Position numbers and translations under genes: made by a program
The notes under the pieces: generated by a model
What the model saw: only the letters and a program-made list of their open reading frames with translations
Databases searched by the model: none
Told to the model about the DNA's origin: nothing
Shown here: piece after piece, positions 36,682-47,689 of the stretch
Position numbering within the stretch: the first letter of the stretch is position 1
How the letters are laid out: every line of letters begins with the position of its first letter
NCBI GenBank assembly: GCA_028866015.1
Contig: JAGWIW010000004.1
Coordinates: forward strand, 1 to 64,000
Length of the DNA: 64,000 bases
Direction: 5' to 3'
DNA from: Betaproteobacteria bacterium
GTDB taxonomy: Bacteria > Pseudomonadota > Gammaproteobacteria > Burkholderiales > Ferrovaceae

Positions 36682-38187
36682 TCACCCATCGCTGCAGGCC
36701 CAGCCGCGGTAGCTGATCGCTTCGGCCAGGTCAGTCATTCTCACGCGCTCGTCACCCCGAAGATCTGCCACTGTGCGTGCCACACGCAGGATGCGATGCA
36801 CGGCCCGCGCCGACAGGCTGAAGCGATTTGCCGCCCGCGACAACAGGTCCTGGCTGCATTGCTCAAGCACGGCGTGACGCAATAACGCAGCCACCGGCAC
36901 GCGGGCATTGGTCTGTTCCTGGCGTTCTTTCTGGCGCTGCACGGCCAGCACGACCCGCTCCCTGACCCTCGCGCTCGGCTCGCCATCCTGGCTCTGGCGT
37001 GCTTCCCAGAGGGATACGGCCGGCACCTCCAGCACCAGATCGATGCGATCCAGCAATGGGCCTGAGATGCGGTTCAAATAACGTGCCACCTGCTGGGGAG
37101 AACAATGACACTGGCCCGAAGGATGCCCCAAAAAGCCGCAAGGACAGGGGTTCATCGTTCCCACCAGCTGGAAACGGGCCGGATACGTTACTTTCCTGGC
37201 AGCCCGGGAGACGCTGATCACGCCCGTTTCCAGGGGTTCGCGCAGCGCTTCCAGCGCACTGCGCGTGAATTCCGTCATTTCATCCAGATGCAAAATGCCG
37301 CCGTGGGCGAGGGATGCTTCGCCTGGAGCGGAGCGCGCACCCCCACCGGCCAGCGCCGCCACGGTAGCGGCATGGTGGGGTTGCCGAAAGGGCCGGCAGC
37401 CCCATTGGGTGGTTGAAAAATTTTCTTCGCTGGCGGACTGGATGGCCGCCACTTCCATGGCTTCCTGCTCATCCAGCGGAGGGCAAATACCGGGAAAGCG
37501 CCCTGCCAGCATGGATTTCCCCGTGCCCGGGGGACCCTTCATCAGGACATGATGCCCACCCGCTGCAGCAATTTCCAGGGCACGCCTGGCTCGAAGCTGA
37601 CCGCGCACATCGGCCATGTCAGGGTAGCTCTGGTCGTGCCGGGTTTCCGTCTCTACCCGAACAGGACTCAGGGGCTGCTCTCCCGACAAATGAAGGCAAA
37701 CCTCCATCAGATGGCGCGCCCCATAGACTTCGGTGCTTCGGGCCAGTGCGCCCTGTTGCGCACAGTCCCAAGGCAGTACGAATTTCCGGCCGTCCTTCCC
37801 TGCGGCCACCGCCATGGGCAGCGCCCCGCGCACCGGACGCAGGGTCCCGCTCAATGCCAGCTCGCCGGCAAACTCGTGCAGATGCAGGGTGCGGTCGTTG
37901 ATCTGGCCGGAAGCAGCCAGTATCCCGATAGCAATCGGCAGGTCAAAGCGGCTGGATTGTTTCGGCAGGTCGGCCGGTGCAAGGTTGACTGTCACGCGCC
38001 GCGGTGGGAACTGGAACCCGCAGTTGACCAGGGCTGCGCGCACCCGTTCGCGGCTTTCGCGCACTTCCGTGTCCGGCAGTCCCACCATGTTGAATTGGGG
38101 AAGTCCGTTGGCCAGGTGAATTTCCACCTGCACCAGCGGTGCGGCAACGCCCACCAGGGCGCGGGTGCAGACTACGGCGAAAGCCAT
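36682..38187 (-). CDS. comM: ComM / YifB-family Mg-chelatase-like AAA+ ATPase
   Basis: 501 residues. N-terminal Lon-like domain (GVAAPLVQVEIHLANGLPQFNMVGLPD, RVTVNLAPADLPKQSSRFDLPIAIGIL), AAA+ core with Walker A GPPGTGKSMLAGR and Walker B GGILHLDEM, the Cys-rich segment CPCGFLGHPSGQCHCSPQQVARYLNRISGPLLDRIDL, and a C-terminal Mg-chelatase lid. In Vibrio, ComM is a hexameric helicase promoting branch migration during natural transformation. GGGAGGAG 9 bases upstream supports ATG 38187. It stands alone, upstream of the SUF operon's end and convergent with the RND operon. Confidence 0.93.
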   Translation of the reverse strand: MAFAVVCTRALVGVAAPLVQVEIHLANGLPQFNMVGLPDTEVRESRERVRAALVNCGFQFPPRRVTVNLAPADLPKQSSRFDLPIAIGILAASGQINDRTLHLHEFAGELALSGTLRPVRGALPMAVAAGKDGRKFVLPWDCAQQGALARSTEVYGARHLMEVCLHLSGEQPLSPVRVETETRHDQSYPDMADVRGQLRARRALEIAAAGGHHVLMKGPPGTGKSMLAGRFPGICPPLDEQEAMEVAAIQSASEENFSTTQWGCRPFRQPHHAATVAALAGGGARSAPGEASLAHGGILHLDEMTEFTRSALEALREPLETGVISVSRAARKVTYPARFQLVGTMNPCPCGFLGHPSGQCHCSPQQVARYLNRISGPLLDRIDLVLEVPAVSLWEARQSQDGEPSARVRERVVLAVQRQKERQEQTNARVPVAALLRHAVLEQCSQDLLSRAANRFSLSARAVHRILRVARTVADLRGDERVRMTDLAEAISYRGWACSDG

Positions 38188-38267
38188 CGGGCACGACTCC
38201 TCCCAAATGGCTCATTCTCAAGGAACTGGCTGGGACCGCCCGGAAGAAAAGAAGAATGGAATGGGGC

Positions 38268-38645
38268 TCAGAGCATGCCCAGGGTGAGCATCGCCGCTTC
38301 GCTCATGCGGTCACGGGTCCAGGGGGGATCCCACACCAGCTCGACTTTGGCACTCTGGATGCCAGGCACTTCCATGACCCGCCGCTCCACTTCTCCCGGG
38401 AACGTCTGGGCCACCGGGCAGCCTGGTGCCGTGAGGGTCATCTGGATGTCCACGTGGGCCGATTCAGGATCAATGGCCAACCCGTAGATCAAACCGAGAT
38501 CGTAGATATTGACCGGAATCTCGGGATCGAAAATGGTCTTGAGCGCCTCGATGACCGACAGCTCCAGCGCTTCTCGCGCGCTGGGGGCTTCTGTCCCGGA
38601 AGTTTCCGGCGCCTCCGACTTTCCCAGCCATTCAAATACGGACAT
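38268..38645 (-). CDS. sufT: SufT-like Fe-S assembly factor (MIP18/DUF59)
   Basis: 125 residues. Single MIP18-like domain with DPEIPVNIYDLGLIYGL, MTLTAPGCPVAQ (conserved Cys) and VWDPPWTRDRMSEAA, preceded by a short variable stretch. SufT proteins help Fe-S cluster maturation, especially of lipoate-related enzymes in some bacteria. Last gene of the SUF operon, 2 bp after sufU; ATG 38645 begins the domain-bearing frame, and a longer reading overlaps sufU. Confidence 0.88.
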   Translation of the reverse strand: MSVFEWLGKSEAPETSGTEAPSAREALELSVIEALKTIFDPEIPVNIYDLGLIYGLAIDPESAHVDIQMTLTAPGCPVAQTFPGEVERRVMEVPGIQSAKVELVWDPPWTRDRMSEAAMLTLGML

Positions 38646-38647
38646 GA

Positions 38648-39088
38648 TCACTCCGTCGAGACAGGGTTGGACTCGTTCTTGAGAGCCGCATTGAGGGTAT
38701 GCCAGGCGAGCGAGGCACATTTCACGCGCGCGGGAAATTCGCTTACACCGGCCAGGACTGAGAGCTTGCCCAGGTCAACCGTCACGGGTTCCCCCATCAC
38801 CATGTGGTGAAACCCTTCGAAAAGGACAGCCGCTTCCGCTTCCGTTTTTCCTTTGAGGGCTTCGGTCATGAGCGAGGCGGAAGCCGTGGAAATGGCACAC
38901 CCGGCGCCTTCAAAGCGGGCTTCGCGGATCACTCCCCCTTCCACGCGCAGGTGCAGGGTGAGGCGATCGCCGCACAGGGGGTTGAAGCCGTCGGCATGGC
39001 GATTGGCTTCCGGGAAAGGTCCGAAATTCCTCGGGTGACGGTTGTGGTCGAAAATCACTTCCTGGTACAGGTCGCGCAAGTCACTCAT
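38648..39088 (-). CDS. sufU: SufU-type Fe-S scaffold / zinc sulfur-relay protein
   Basis: 146 residues. IscU/SufU fold with C39 (NPLCGD), C64 (GAGCAIS) and C124 ([10 protein letters not shown]), and the extra segment between the second and third Cys (about residues 80-110) that marks SufU rather than IscU; the Lys in the third motif also fits SufU. SufU activates SufS by accepting persulfide on a Zn-bound Cys. Overlaps sufS by 4 bp. Confidence 0.92.
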   Translation of the reverse strand: MSDLRDLYQEVIFDHNRHPRNFGPFPEANRHADGFNPLCGDRLTLHLRVEGGVIREARFEGAGCAISTASASLMTEALKGKTEAEAAVLFEGFHHMVMGEPVTVDLGKLSVLAGVSEFPARVKCASLAWHTLNAALKNESNPVSTE

Positions 39089-40305
39089 TTCAGGAACAGC
39101 TCCTCCACCCGGCGCAGGGCGCGAAACAGTGCGTCCACTTCATCGGGCGTGTTGTAGAGGGCAAAGGAAGCCCGCGCTGTGGCAGGCAGGTGGTAATGGT
39201 CCATGACCGGCATGGCACAGTGATGTCCCGTGCGAATGGCAACGCCTTCACTGTCGAGGATGGTGCCGATGTCGTGGGGATGCACCCCTTTCATCACGAA
39301 GGACAGGATGCTGGCTTTGCCGGGCGCCGTGCCGATCACCTGCAGCCCTTCAAATCCGGAGGCCAGTCGGGTAGCCTGCACCAGCAGGGCGTCTTCGTGG
39401 GCCGCGATGGTTTCAAGGCCCACCGACTGCACAAAGTCGATGGCGGCACCCAGACCGACGGCGCCGGCAATATGCGGCGTGCCGGCCTCAAACTTGTAAG
39501 GCAGTTCGTTATAGGTGGTTTTCTTGAACGTGACCTGGGCGATCATGTCGCCACCGCCCTGGTAGGGCGGCATTTTTTCCAGATGTTCGCGCTTGCCGTA
39601 CAGCACGCCGATTCCGGTCGGACCATAAAGCTTGTGGCCGGAGAACACATAAAAATCGCAATCCAGCGCTTTCACATCCACCGGCAAGTGCGCCACGGCC
39701 TGGGCTCCGTCCACCAGCACCAGCGCCCCCGCTGCATGGGACTTGCGGATGATGTCGGCAACCGGGTTGACTGTTCCCAGGGCATTCGAGACCTGGGTGA
39801 TGCCCACCAGACGCGTGCGGGGCCCCAGCAGGGATTCAAATGCGCCGGGCACCAGGGCGCCGCGCTCATCGATGGGAATGACTTTCAGAACGGCACCGGT
39901 GGCTTCGCACAGCAACTGCCAGGGCACGATGTTGGCATGGTGCTCCATTTCGCTGATGAGAATTTCGTCCCCGGATTTCAGGTTGGCCCGTCCCCAGCTG
40001 TGTGCCACCAGGTTGATCGCTTCGGTGGCGCCGCGGGTGAAAATGATTTCTTCACGCTGGGGTGCCTTCAGGAAATTTCTGACCTTGTCGCGTGCGCCTT
40101 CGAAGGCATCGGTCGCTTCCTGGCTCAGGGCATGCACACCCCGGTGGATGTTGGCATTCTGGAATTCGTAGTAGTGGCGTTCCGCATCGATCACCGCACG
40201 CGGCTTCTGGGTTGTGGCCGCATTGTCCAGGTAGACCAGGGGACGCCCATGCACTTCGCGGGCCAGAATCGGGAACTGCCGACGCATGGCATGCACGTCA
40301 AACAT
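39085..40305 (-). CDS. sufS: Cysteine desulfurase SufS
   Basis: 406 residues. Type II PLP desulfurase: [30 protein letters not shown], the PLP Lys in [19 protein letters not shown], and the short active-site loop [13 protein letters not shown] with C363. Removes sulfur from cysteine for Fe-S assembly and passes it to SufU. Embedded between sufD and sufU with overlaps on both sides. Confidence 0.96.
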   Translation of the reverse strand: MFDVHAMRRQFPILAREVHGRPLVYLDNAATTQKPRAVIDAERHYYEFQNANIHRGVHALSQEATDAFEGARDKVRNFLKAPQREEIIFTRGATEAINLVAHSWGRANLKSGDEILISEMEHHANIVPWQLLCEATGAVLKVIPIDERGALVPGAFESLLGPRTRLVGITQVSNALGTVNPVADIIRKSHAAGALVLVDGAQAVAHLPVDVKALDCDFYVFSGHKLYGPTGIGVLYGKREHLEKMPPYQGGGDMIAQVTFKKTTYNELPYKFEAGTPHIAGAVGLGAAIDFVQSVGLETIAAHEDALLVQATRLASGFEGLQVIGTAPGKASILSFVMKGVHPHDIGTILDSEGVAIRTGHHCAMPVMDHYHLPATARASFALYNTPDEVDALFRALRRVEELFLK

Positions 40306-41602
40306 GGCCTTGCCCCCGCATCAAATGATCCATCGCCGCGCGCAATCCCGCATGACCGATGCTTGAGAGCACGTCAAGCGAGAATGCGTCGATCAGCAGG
40401 GTGCGTGCATGATCCGGCTCCAGGCCACGCGAGCGCAGGTAGAACCACTGGTCTTCGTCCAGCTGGCCCACGGTTGCCCCATGGCTGCATTTGACATCAT
40501 CGGCAAAAATTTCCAGCTGCGGCTTGGTGTCCACTTCCGCCTGATCCGACAGCAGCAGATTGTGATTCGACTGTCGGGAAGCTGTGTGCTGGGCGTCCTG
40601 CGCCACGACGATCTTGCCGTTGAACACGGCGCGACCCGAGCCGTCGAGTACGCCTTTGAAATATTCGTCACTGGTGCAGTCAGGACTTTCATGGCGAATG
40701 CAGGTGTGAAAATCCTGGAATTCGCGGCCGGCAACCCGGTACAGGCCGTTCATCACCACCGCGGCGCCCGGCTCGAGCAGGGCCGTCTCCATGTCATTGC
40801 GGCCGAAAGCGCCGGAGAGCGCAAAACTGTGGCTCTCAAACCGGCTGCCGCCCTGCTGGGAAGCCTGCAGTGCCCCAATGTGGTACGCACGCTCCCCCTC
40901 CTGTTGCAACTTCACGTGATGGAGCTGCGCGCCGGGCGCAAGCTGCACACCGGTGACCTGGTTGACGAAATACGGCTCGTCGCTCAAACCAAGGTACTGT
41001 TCCGCCACCGCCACGCGCCCGCCCCGTTCAAGGTCGTAGGCGTTGACCACATGCTGTGCCTGTCCGCCACGGGTGGTGACGTACAGAATCAGCAAGGGGT
41101 CATCCAGCGATGCTTCGGCAGCCGCGGTAATCCACGCCCCTTCCGCCATGAACGCCGCGTTAAGCGCCGCAAACGGAGTGCGGGTGCGCACAGCCTCAAG
41201 CGCTGCCTGCAGACCGATGCTGTCCTGTGCCGACAACGTGGACAAGGGACGCACGGCAATGCCTGCGGGCAATCCATCCAGCCGCGACAGTTGCGGGGCA
41301 AAGTGACCGTCAACAAAAACGGCCCGATACCGCGCCTGTGGCAGCACGGCACGCGCCTGCAGGGAATCCCAGGTCAACGCTGGCGCTTCGGCCGCAACCG
41401 GGGCGCAGGACAGCGCCAGTTTTTCCAGGGCAGCCAGGCTGGTGTACTTCCACTCTTCATGGCGCGTGGTGGGAAAGCCCTGGGCCGCGAAGCGCGCCCA
41501 ACCCGACTGGCGCCATTCCTGCCACTGGGGTGAGCCTTGCCAGGGCAGCAGGGAACCCAGTCGTTCGAATTCGGACTGGTAATGCGCAATGGCCATGCTC
41601 AT
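40298..41602 (-). CDS. sufD: Fe-S scaffold complex subunit SufD
   Basis: 434 residues. SufB/SufD-family beta-helix: [12 protein letters not shown] near the start, [73 protein letters not shown], and [34 protein letters not shown] at the C-terminus. Pairs with SufB and two SufC ATPases. ATG 41602 overlaps the sufC stop (ATGA), and the end overlaps sufS by 8 bp. Confidence 0.95.
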   Translation of the reverse strand: MSMAIAHYQSEFERLGSLLPWQGSPQWQEWRQSGWARFAAQGFPTTRHEEWKYTSLAALEKLALSCAPVAAEAPALTWDSLQARAVLPQARYRAVFVDGHFAPQLSRLDGLPAGIAVRPLSTLSAQDSIGLQAALEAVRTRTPFAALNAAFMAEGAWITAAAEASLDDPLLILYVTTRGGQAQHVVNAYDLERGGRVAVAEQYLGLSDEPYFVNQVTGVQLAPGAQLHHVKLQQEGERAYHIGALQASQQGGSRFESHSFALSGAFGRNDMETALLEPGAAVVMNGLYRVAGREFQDFHTCIRHESPDCTSDEYFKGVLDGSGRAVFNGKIVVAQDAQHTASRQSNHNLLLSDQAEVDTKPQLEIFADDVKCSHGATVGQLDEDQWFYLRSRGLEPDHARTLLIDAFSLDVLSSIGHAGLRAAMDHLMRGQGHV

Positions 41603-42372
41603 GATCCTGACGAAACCTCCTGCCCTGTCGTTTCGTTGCCGATCCAGGCGTAGCCCTGCTTTTCCAGTTCGTGGGCCAGCTCCGGTCCGCCAGAACGGAC
41701 GATGCGCCCGCCAGCCAGCACGTGCACGTAGTCCGGCTTGATGTAGTCCAGCAACCGCTGATAGTGGGTCACCAGAATCATGGAGCGCTCGGGATGGCGC
41801 AGGCTGTTGACGCCGTTGGCCACGATTTTCAGGGCATCGATGTCCAGCCCGGAGTCGGTTTCGTCGAGGATGGCGAGCCGGGGCTCCAGCACCGCCATCT
41901 GAAGGATCTCGTTGCGCTTCTTTTCGCCGCCGGAAAACCCTTCATTGACCGCGCGATAGAGCATGGATTCGTTCATTTCCATGAGCTTCATCTTGTCCTT
42001 GACCAGGGCCAGGAACTCCATGGCGTCGAGTTCGGGCAAGCCGTGGTGCTTGCGTTGCGCGTTGAGCGCGGCCTTGAGCAGATAGACGTTGCCCACACCA
42101 GGAATTTCGACGGGATACTGGAAAGCCAGAAACACGCCTTCGCGCGCCCGTTCTTCCACTTCGAGCGCCAGCAGGTCATGGCCGAGGTATTCGATCGAGC
42201 CTGACGTCACCGTCACGTTCTCGCGTCCCGCGAGCACGTTGGACAAGGTGCTTTTGCCGGAACCATTGGGTCCCATGATGGCGTGCACCTCGCCCGCATT
42301 AACGGTCAGGTTGATGCCTTTGAGGATGGGTTTGTCTCCCACCGATGCGTGCAGATCCTTGATGATGAGCAT
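41599..42372 (-). CDS. sufC: Fe-S assembly ATPase SufC
   Basis: 257 residues. ABC ATPase: Walker [17 protein letters not shown], signature [14 protein letters not shown], Walker [18 protein letters not shown], and H-loop [11 protein letters not shown]. Soluble; it powers the SufBCD complex that assembles [4Fe-4S] clusters. It lies 21 bp after sufB and overlaps sufD. Length and motifs are normal. Confidence 0.97.
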   Translation of the reverse strand: MLIIKDLHASVGDKPILKGINLTVNAGEVHAIMGPNGSGKSTLSNVLAGRENVTVTSGSIEYLGHDLLALEVEERAREGVFLAFQYPVEIPGVGNVYLLKAALNAQRKHHGLPELDAMEFLALVKDKMKLMEMNESMLYRAVNEGFSGGEKKRNEILQMAVLEPRLAILDETDSGLDIDALKIVANGVNSLRHPERSMILVTHYQRLLDYIKPDYVHVLAGGRIVRSGGPELAHELEKQGYAWIGNETTGQEVSSGS

Positions 42373-42393
42373 GTTGATTCCTGAATGTTGTCT

Positions 42394-43842
42394 TTAGCCG
42401 ACGCTGCCTTCGAGACTGACGCCCAGCAGTTTCTGGGCCTCCACGGCAAACTCCATGGGCAGTTCCTTGAATACTTCCTTGCAAAAGCCGTTCACGATCA
42501 TCGAAACCGCATCTTCCATGGACAGGCCGCGCTGGCGGCAGAAGAACAGCTGGTCTTCGCCGATGCGGGAAGTGGAGGCTTCGTGTTCCACCTTGGCCGA
42601 GGCGTTTTTCACTTCGATGTAGGGGAAGGTATGGGCAGCACAGCGATCTCCCAGCAACAGAGAATCACACTGGGTGTAGTTGCGGGCGTTTTGCGCGGCA
42701 CGGGCAATGCGCACCAGGCCACGATAGGCCTGCTGTCCGTACCCGGCCGAAATCCCCTTGGAAATGACGGTGCTGCGGGTGTTTTTTCCCATGTGGATCA
42801 TCTTGGTTCCGGTGTCGGCCTGCTGCCGGTGGTTGGTGAGCGCCACCGAATAGAACTCGCCTACTGAATGATCTCCGCGCAGGATCACACTGGGATATTT
42901 CCAGGTGATGGCCGACCCCGTCTCCACCTGGGTCCACGAAATCTTGGAATGGGCACCACGGCAATCGCCGCGCTTGGTCACGAAGTTGTAAATGCCGCCG
43001 CGCCCTTCCTTGTCGCCGGGGTACCAGTTCTGCACCGTCGAATACTTGATCTGGGCGTTTTCCAGGGCCACCAGTTCCACCACGGCGGCATGCAGCTGGT
43101 TTTCGTCGCGCATGGGTGCCGTGCAGCCTTCCAGGTAGCTCACATAGGAATCGCGGTCGGCAATGATGAGTGTGCGCTCGAACTGGCCGGTATTCTTGGC
43201 ATTGATGCGGAAATAGGTGGACAGCTCCATGGGGCAGCGCACGCCCGGCGGGATATAAACGAAGGAGCCGTCGCTGAATACCGCGGAATTGAGCGCCGCA
43301 TAGAAATTGTCCTGCACCGGAACCACCGAACCCAGGTACTGACGAACCAGTTCCGGATGTTCCTGAACGGCTTCCGAGAAGGAACAGAAAATGATGCCCT
43401 TTTCGGCCAGCTTGTCCTTGAACGTGGTGGCCACGGACACGCTGTCGAACACGGCATCCACCGCGACTCCGGCCAGAATGGCCCGCTCGTGCAGGGGAAT
43501 GCCCAGCTTTTCGTAGGTTTTCAGCAGCTCCGGATCCACCTCGTCCAGGCTCTTGGGTCCGTCTTTCTGGGACTTGGGTGCGGAATAGTAGATGATGTCC
43601 TGGTAATCGATGGGCGGATGGTGCACGCTGGCCCATTCCGGCGGCTTCATGTCGAGCCAGCGGCGGAAAGCAGCAAGCCGCCATTCCAGCAGGAATTCAG
43701 GTTCGTTCTTCTTGGCGGAAATCATCCGCACGGTTTCTTCGGACAGGCCGCGCGGCAGGGCGTCCGCTTCCACGGACGTTTCGAACCCGTGCTGGTATTC
43801 CTGGCTGATGATTGCTTCAAGTGTGGAGGTGGAATCGCTCAT
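42394..43842 (-). CDS. sufB: Fe-S scaffold complex subunit SufB
   Basis: 482 residues. Typical Suf[136 protein letters not shown] (with conserved Cys). It carries the nascent cluster with SufC and SufD. It follows the regulator gene by 3 bp. Confidence 0.97.
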   Translation of the reverse strand: MSDSTSTLEAIISQEYQHGFETSVEADALPRGLSEETVRMISAKKNEPEFLLEWRLAAFRRWLDMKPPEWASVHHPPIDYQDIIYYSAPKSQKDGPKSLDEVDPELLKTYEKLGIPLHERAILAGVAVDAVFDSVSVATTFKDKLAEKGIIFCSFSEAVQEHPELVRQYLGSVVPVQDNFYAALNSAVFSDGSFVYIPPGVRCPMELSTYFRINAKNTGQFERTLIIADRDSYVSYLEGCTAPMRDENQLHAAVVELVALENAQIKYSTVQNWYPGDKEGRGGIYNFVTKRGDCRGAHSKISWTQVETGSAITWKYPSVILRGDHSVGEFYSVALTNHRQQADTGTKMIHMGKNTRSTVISKGISAGYGQQAYRGLVRIARAAQNARNYTQCDSLLLGDRCAAHTFPYIEVKNASAKVEHEASTSRIGEDQLFFCRQRGLSMEDAVSMIVNGFCKEVFKELPMEFAVEAQKLLGVSLEGSVG

Positions 43843-43845
43843 GGT

Positions 43846-44301
43846 TCATGTCACCGGTTGCGCCGAAGGGCGCGCAAAAATTCGAATGGGCTGGGATGGT
43901 ACGGTCATTTCAGCCAGCGTTACCCCCGCCAGGGCATCATTGACGGCCTGGCTGATGCGTTGCCAGTTGGCCTTGACGGAACACGAGCGCTCGCGCTGGC
44001 AATTGCCGGGCTGCTGGGCAGTGCCGCAATCGGTGAGACCGACCGGGCCTTCCAGGGCGCCGATGATGTCCACCATCGTGATCGCTTCGGGTTCGCGAGC
44101 CAGGGAGTACCCCCCCTTGGTGCCGCGCTGGGAATCGAGAAGGCCGCCTCGCGCCAGCATCTTGAGCAGCTTGTTGGCGGTTGGCAGGGTAATGCCCACC
44201 GCCTGGGCGATTTCCTGGGCGGCATGCAGCCGCGCCGGATCACGGGCCAGATAGGTCATGATGAGGATACCGTAATCCGTCAATTTGCCTATCCGGATCA
44301 T
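43846..44301 (-). CDS. sufR: Rrf2-family regulator of the SUF system (SufR/IscR-like)
   Basis: 151 residues from ATG 44301, which has AGGAAG upstream; a TTG at 44310 would abut the ribosome-binding site. Rrf2 winged helix with MIRIGKLTDYGILIM, ITLPTANKLLKMLARGGLLDSQRGTKGGYSLAR, then C92, C101 and C107 (C-x8-C-x5-C), close in position to the IscR cluster Cys residues. It probably senses Fe-S or iron status and represses the SUF operon from a palindrome over its own promoter. It belongs to the SUF-linked Rrf2 group rather than to classical IscR. Confidence 0.88.
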   Translation of the reverse strand: MIRIGKLTDYGILIMTYLARDPARLHAAQEIAQAVGITLPTANKLLKMLARGGLLDSQRGTKGGYSLAREPEAITMVDIIGALEGPVGLTDCGTAQQPGNCQRERSCSVKANWQRISQAVNDALAGVTLAEMTVPSQPIRIFARPSAQPVT

Positions 44302-44334
44302 GCAGCCCAACTTCCTTTAAAAAATAATTAATAT

Positions 44335-44364
44335 TTAACAAGTTAGCGAATACAGTACTATTAT
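44335..44364 (+). promoter_or_regulatory. Candidate gshA promoter
   Basis: TTAACA (44335-44340), 18-nt spacer, TATTAT (44359-44364), both one mismatch from consensus. The -10 lies inside the 15-bp palindrome. The predicted start is near 44371, giving a leader of about 68 nt; TAGGA at 44429-44433 serves as ribosome-binding site. Confidence 0.5.
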
Positions 44365-44369
44365 AGTAC
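44355..44369. promoter_or_regulatory. Palindrome shared by the sufR and gshA promoters
   Basis: GTACTATTATAGTAC: perfect 7-bp arms around one central base. It contains both the leftward TATAAT (sufR) and the rightward TATTAT (gshA) -10 elements, so a bound repressor would block both. SufR is the obvious candidate; binding is inferred. Confidence 0.6.
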
Positions 44370-44389
44370 CATTTTTACCCCTTTAGCAA
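44360..44389 (-). promoter_or_regulatory. SUF operon promoter (before sufR)
   Basis: Minus-strand TTGCTA (44389-44384), 18-nt spacer, and a perfect TATAAT (44365-44360). Transcription should start near 44353, about 50 bases before the sufR ATG. Confidence 0.55.
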
Positions 44390-44438
44390 TGCTGCGGCTG
44401 GCAGCTAAAATCTCCACAAACTGCCTACTAGGAAAACC

Positions 44439-45722
44439 ATGGTTCCCCACTTGACGACCGCCCTGACGGGTCCCCTGCAAGCCCTGGAACGAGAAATACT
44501 GGGTGCCCTGCCAACCATCGAGCACTGGTTCCGCCAGCAATGGCAAAATCATTCCACCCCCTTTTACAGTTCGGTGGACCTGCGCAACTCGGGATTCAAG
44601 CTAGCCCCCGTGGACACCAACCTGTTTCCGGCCGGCTTCAATAACCTGCGTCCGGAATTCGAGCCGCTGTGCGTCCAGGCCGTCATGTCCGCGGTGGAAA
44701 AAATCTGCCCGGACACGAGGCAGTTCCTGCTGATTCCGGAAAACCACACGCGCAACCTGTTCTACCTGCAGAACGTGGCCGCCCTCAAATCCATCCTGCA
44801 GCGGGCCGGCTTTGCCGTGCGCATCGGCAGCCTGCTGCCGGAGATCACGGCACCCACCCCCGTGACGCTGCCGGACGGGCAGACGCTGGTGCTGGAACCA
44901 GTCCACCGTAGCGGCAACCGGCTTTCGCTCGAGGGCTTCGACCCCTGTGCGGTCCTGCTCAACAACGACCTTTCAGGCGGCATTCCCGAGGTGCTGAAGG
45001 GATTGTCCCAGCCGGTGGTTCCGCCGTTATTTGCCGGTTGGAGCACGCGCCGGAAGTCCCGGCACTTTGCCGCCTACGACCGCGTCGCAACCGAATTTGC
45101 AGCCCTGGTCGGCATCGACCCCTGGTTCATCAATCCCTATTTCTCGCACTGCGGCCAAGTGGATTTTGCCGACCGGCAGGGGTTGGACTGCCTGTCCAGC
45201 CAGGTGGAAACGCTGCTGGCCAAAATTGGCGACAAATACCGCGAACTCGACATCCGCGACGACCCCTTCCTCATCATCAAGGCCGATGCGGGAACCTACG
45301 GCATGGGCATCATGACCGTGAAAAGTCCGGACGACCTCAAGTCGCTCAACCGCAAACAACGCAACAAGATGGCCGTGATCAAGGAAGGTCAGGCCGTGCG
45401 CGAAGTGCTGATCCAGGAAGGGGTGTACACCTACGAATCGGTGGAAGGGGCGGTCGCGGAGCCGGTCATCTACATGATCGACCATTTTGTGGTCGGCGGC
45501 TTTTACCGGGTTCATACGGACCGCGGCGTCAATGAAAACCTCAACGCCCCTGGCGCCCACTTCGTCCCCCTGGCGTTCGAAACCAACGCCATTGCCCCCG
45601 ACCAGAGCCAGTCTCCGGACGCCACGCCCAACCGCTTCTACACTTATGGCGTCGTGGCGCGGCTCGCCATGCTGGCAGCCGCCCTGGAACTGGAAGACAT
45701 GGCCTCATCGCAGGAGGAGTGA
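44439..45722 (+). CDS. gshA: Glutamate-cysteine ligase (beta/alpha-proteobacterial type)
   Basis: 427 residues. Matches the GshA family unrelated in sequence to the E. coli enzyme: PFYSSVDLRNSGFKLAPVDTNLFPAGFNNL, LLIPENHTRNLFYL, INPYFSHCGQVDF, IIKADAGTYGMGIM, and EPVIYMIDHFVVGGFYRVH. Makes gamma-glutamylcysteine from Glu and Cys with ATP, the first step of glutathione synthesis. Its promoter -10 falls in the palindrome shared with sufR, suggesting coupling of thiol supply to Fe-S status. gshB follows directly. Confidence 0.93.
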   Translation: MVPHLTTALTGPLQALEREILGALPTIEHWFRQQWQNHSTPFYSSVDLRNSGFKLAPVDTNLFPAGFNNLRPEFEPLCVQAVMSAVEKICPDTRQFLLIPENHTRNLFYLQNVAALKSILQRAGFAVRIGSLLPEITAPTPVTLPDGQTLVLEPVHRSGNRLSLEGFDPCAVLLNNDLSGGIPEVLKGLSQPVVPPLFAGWSTRRKSRHFAAYDRVATEFAALVGIDPWFINPYFSHCGQVDFADRQGLDCLSSQVETLLAKIGDKYRELDIRDDPFLIIKADAGTYGMGIMTVKSPDDLKSLNRKQRNKMAVIKEGQAVREVLIQEGVYTYESVEGAVAEPVIYMIDHFVVGGFYRVHTDRGVNENLNAPGAHFVPLAFETNAIAPDQSQSPDATPNRFYTYGVVARLAMLAAALELEDMASSQEE

Positions 45723-45730
45723 ACACCCCC

Positions 45731-46672
45731 ATGAAACTGGCTTTCATCGTGGACCCGCTGGAATCCCTGCAACCCAAAAAGGATTCCAGCATTGAAATGA
45801 TGCGCGCTGCCGAACGTCGCGGTCATACGCTGCACGCCATTGAACCCGGCGGACTGCAACTGGTGCAAGGGCAGGTTCTGGCCCGCACCATCCCGCTCGC
45901 GCTCACGGGCAGCGATTCACCCTGGTACTCCGCGGCAGACCCCCAACTCCTGCCGCTCACCCATTTCGATGCCGTGCTGATGCGCAAGGACCCGCCGGTG
46001 GATTCGGAATACCTTTACGCCACCCACCTGCTGGAACTTGCCGAAAGGGTGGGGGCCCGTGTCTTCAATCGCCCCCGGGCATTGCGCGATTTCAATGAAA
46101 AGCTGGCGGCGGCCCGGTTTCCCGACCTTTGCCCTCCGCTGCTGGTTTCGTGCCGTGAAGAAACCCTGCGTGAATTCGTGCGAATCCAGGGTGACGTCAT
46201 TCTCAAGCCGCTGGACAGCATGGGCGGCAACGAGATCTTCCGCGTCTCGCAACAGGATCCCAACTTCGGAGTGATTCTGGAAACCATGACGCGGCGCGGC
46301 CAAAGAACCATCATGGCCCAGCGTTACCTGCCAGCCATCGTCGAAGGCGACAAGCGCATCCTGGTGGTGGACGGAGAAGTCGTGCCCTACTGCCTGGCCC
46401 GCATTCCTGCCACGGGAGAGACCCGCGGCAATCTGGCCGCAGGCGGCACTGGCCGCGCCCAGCCCCTCTCACCACGCGACCGGTTCATTGCCGAAACCGT
46501 GGCCCCCACGCTGAAAGAAGCGGGCTTGTTGCTGGTGGGTCTGGACGTCATTGGTGATTGCCTCACCGAAATCAACGTGACCAGTCCCACCTGCATGCGG
46601 GAAATCCGTGACCAGACGGGCCTGGATTCCGGCCAGGCCGTGATCGAGGCCCTGGAACGCATCGTTCGCTGA
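45731..46672 (+). CDS. gshB: Glutathione synthetase
   Basis: 313 residues from ATG 45731; GTG 45719 overlaps AGGAGG and is less likely. ATP-grasp enzyme: FIVDPLESLQPKKDSSIEMMRAA, LMRKDPPVDSEYLYATHLLE, FNRPRALRDFNEKL, DVILKPLDSMGGNEIFRV, and LDVIGDCLTEINVTSPTCMREI. Adds glycine to gamma-glutamylcysteine. It forms an operon with gshA and ends exactly where convergent ddl ends. Confidence 0.96.
   Translation: MKLAFIVDPLESLQPKKDSSIEMMRAAERRGHTLHAIEPGGLQLVQGQVLARTIPLALTGSDSPWYSAADPQLLPLTHFDAVLMRKDPPVDSEYLYATHLLELAERVGARVFNRPRALRDFNEKLAAARFPDLCPPLLVSCREETLREFVRIQGDVILKPLDSMGGNEIFRVSQQDPNFGVILETMTRRGQRTIMAQRYLPAIVEGDKRILVVDGEVVPYCLARIPATGETRGNLAAGGTGRAQPLSPRDRFIAETVAPTLKEAGLLLVGLDVIGDCLTEINVTSPTCMREIRDQTGLDSGQAVIEALERIVR

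Positions 46673-47689
<1,017 letters not shown>

Noticed and set aside
38648-39088. Classical IscU and an isc operon
   Set aside because: The insert between the second and third Cys and the sufBCDS neighbours mark it as SufU of a SUF operon.
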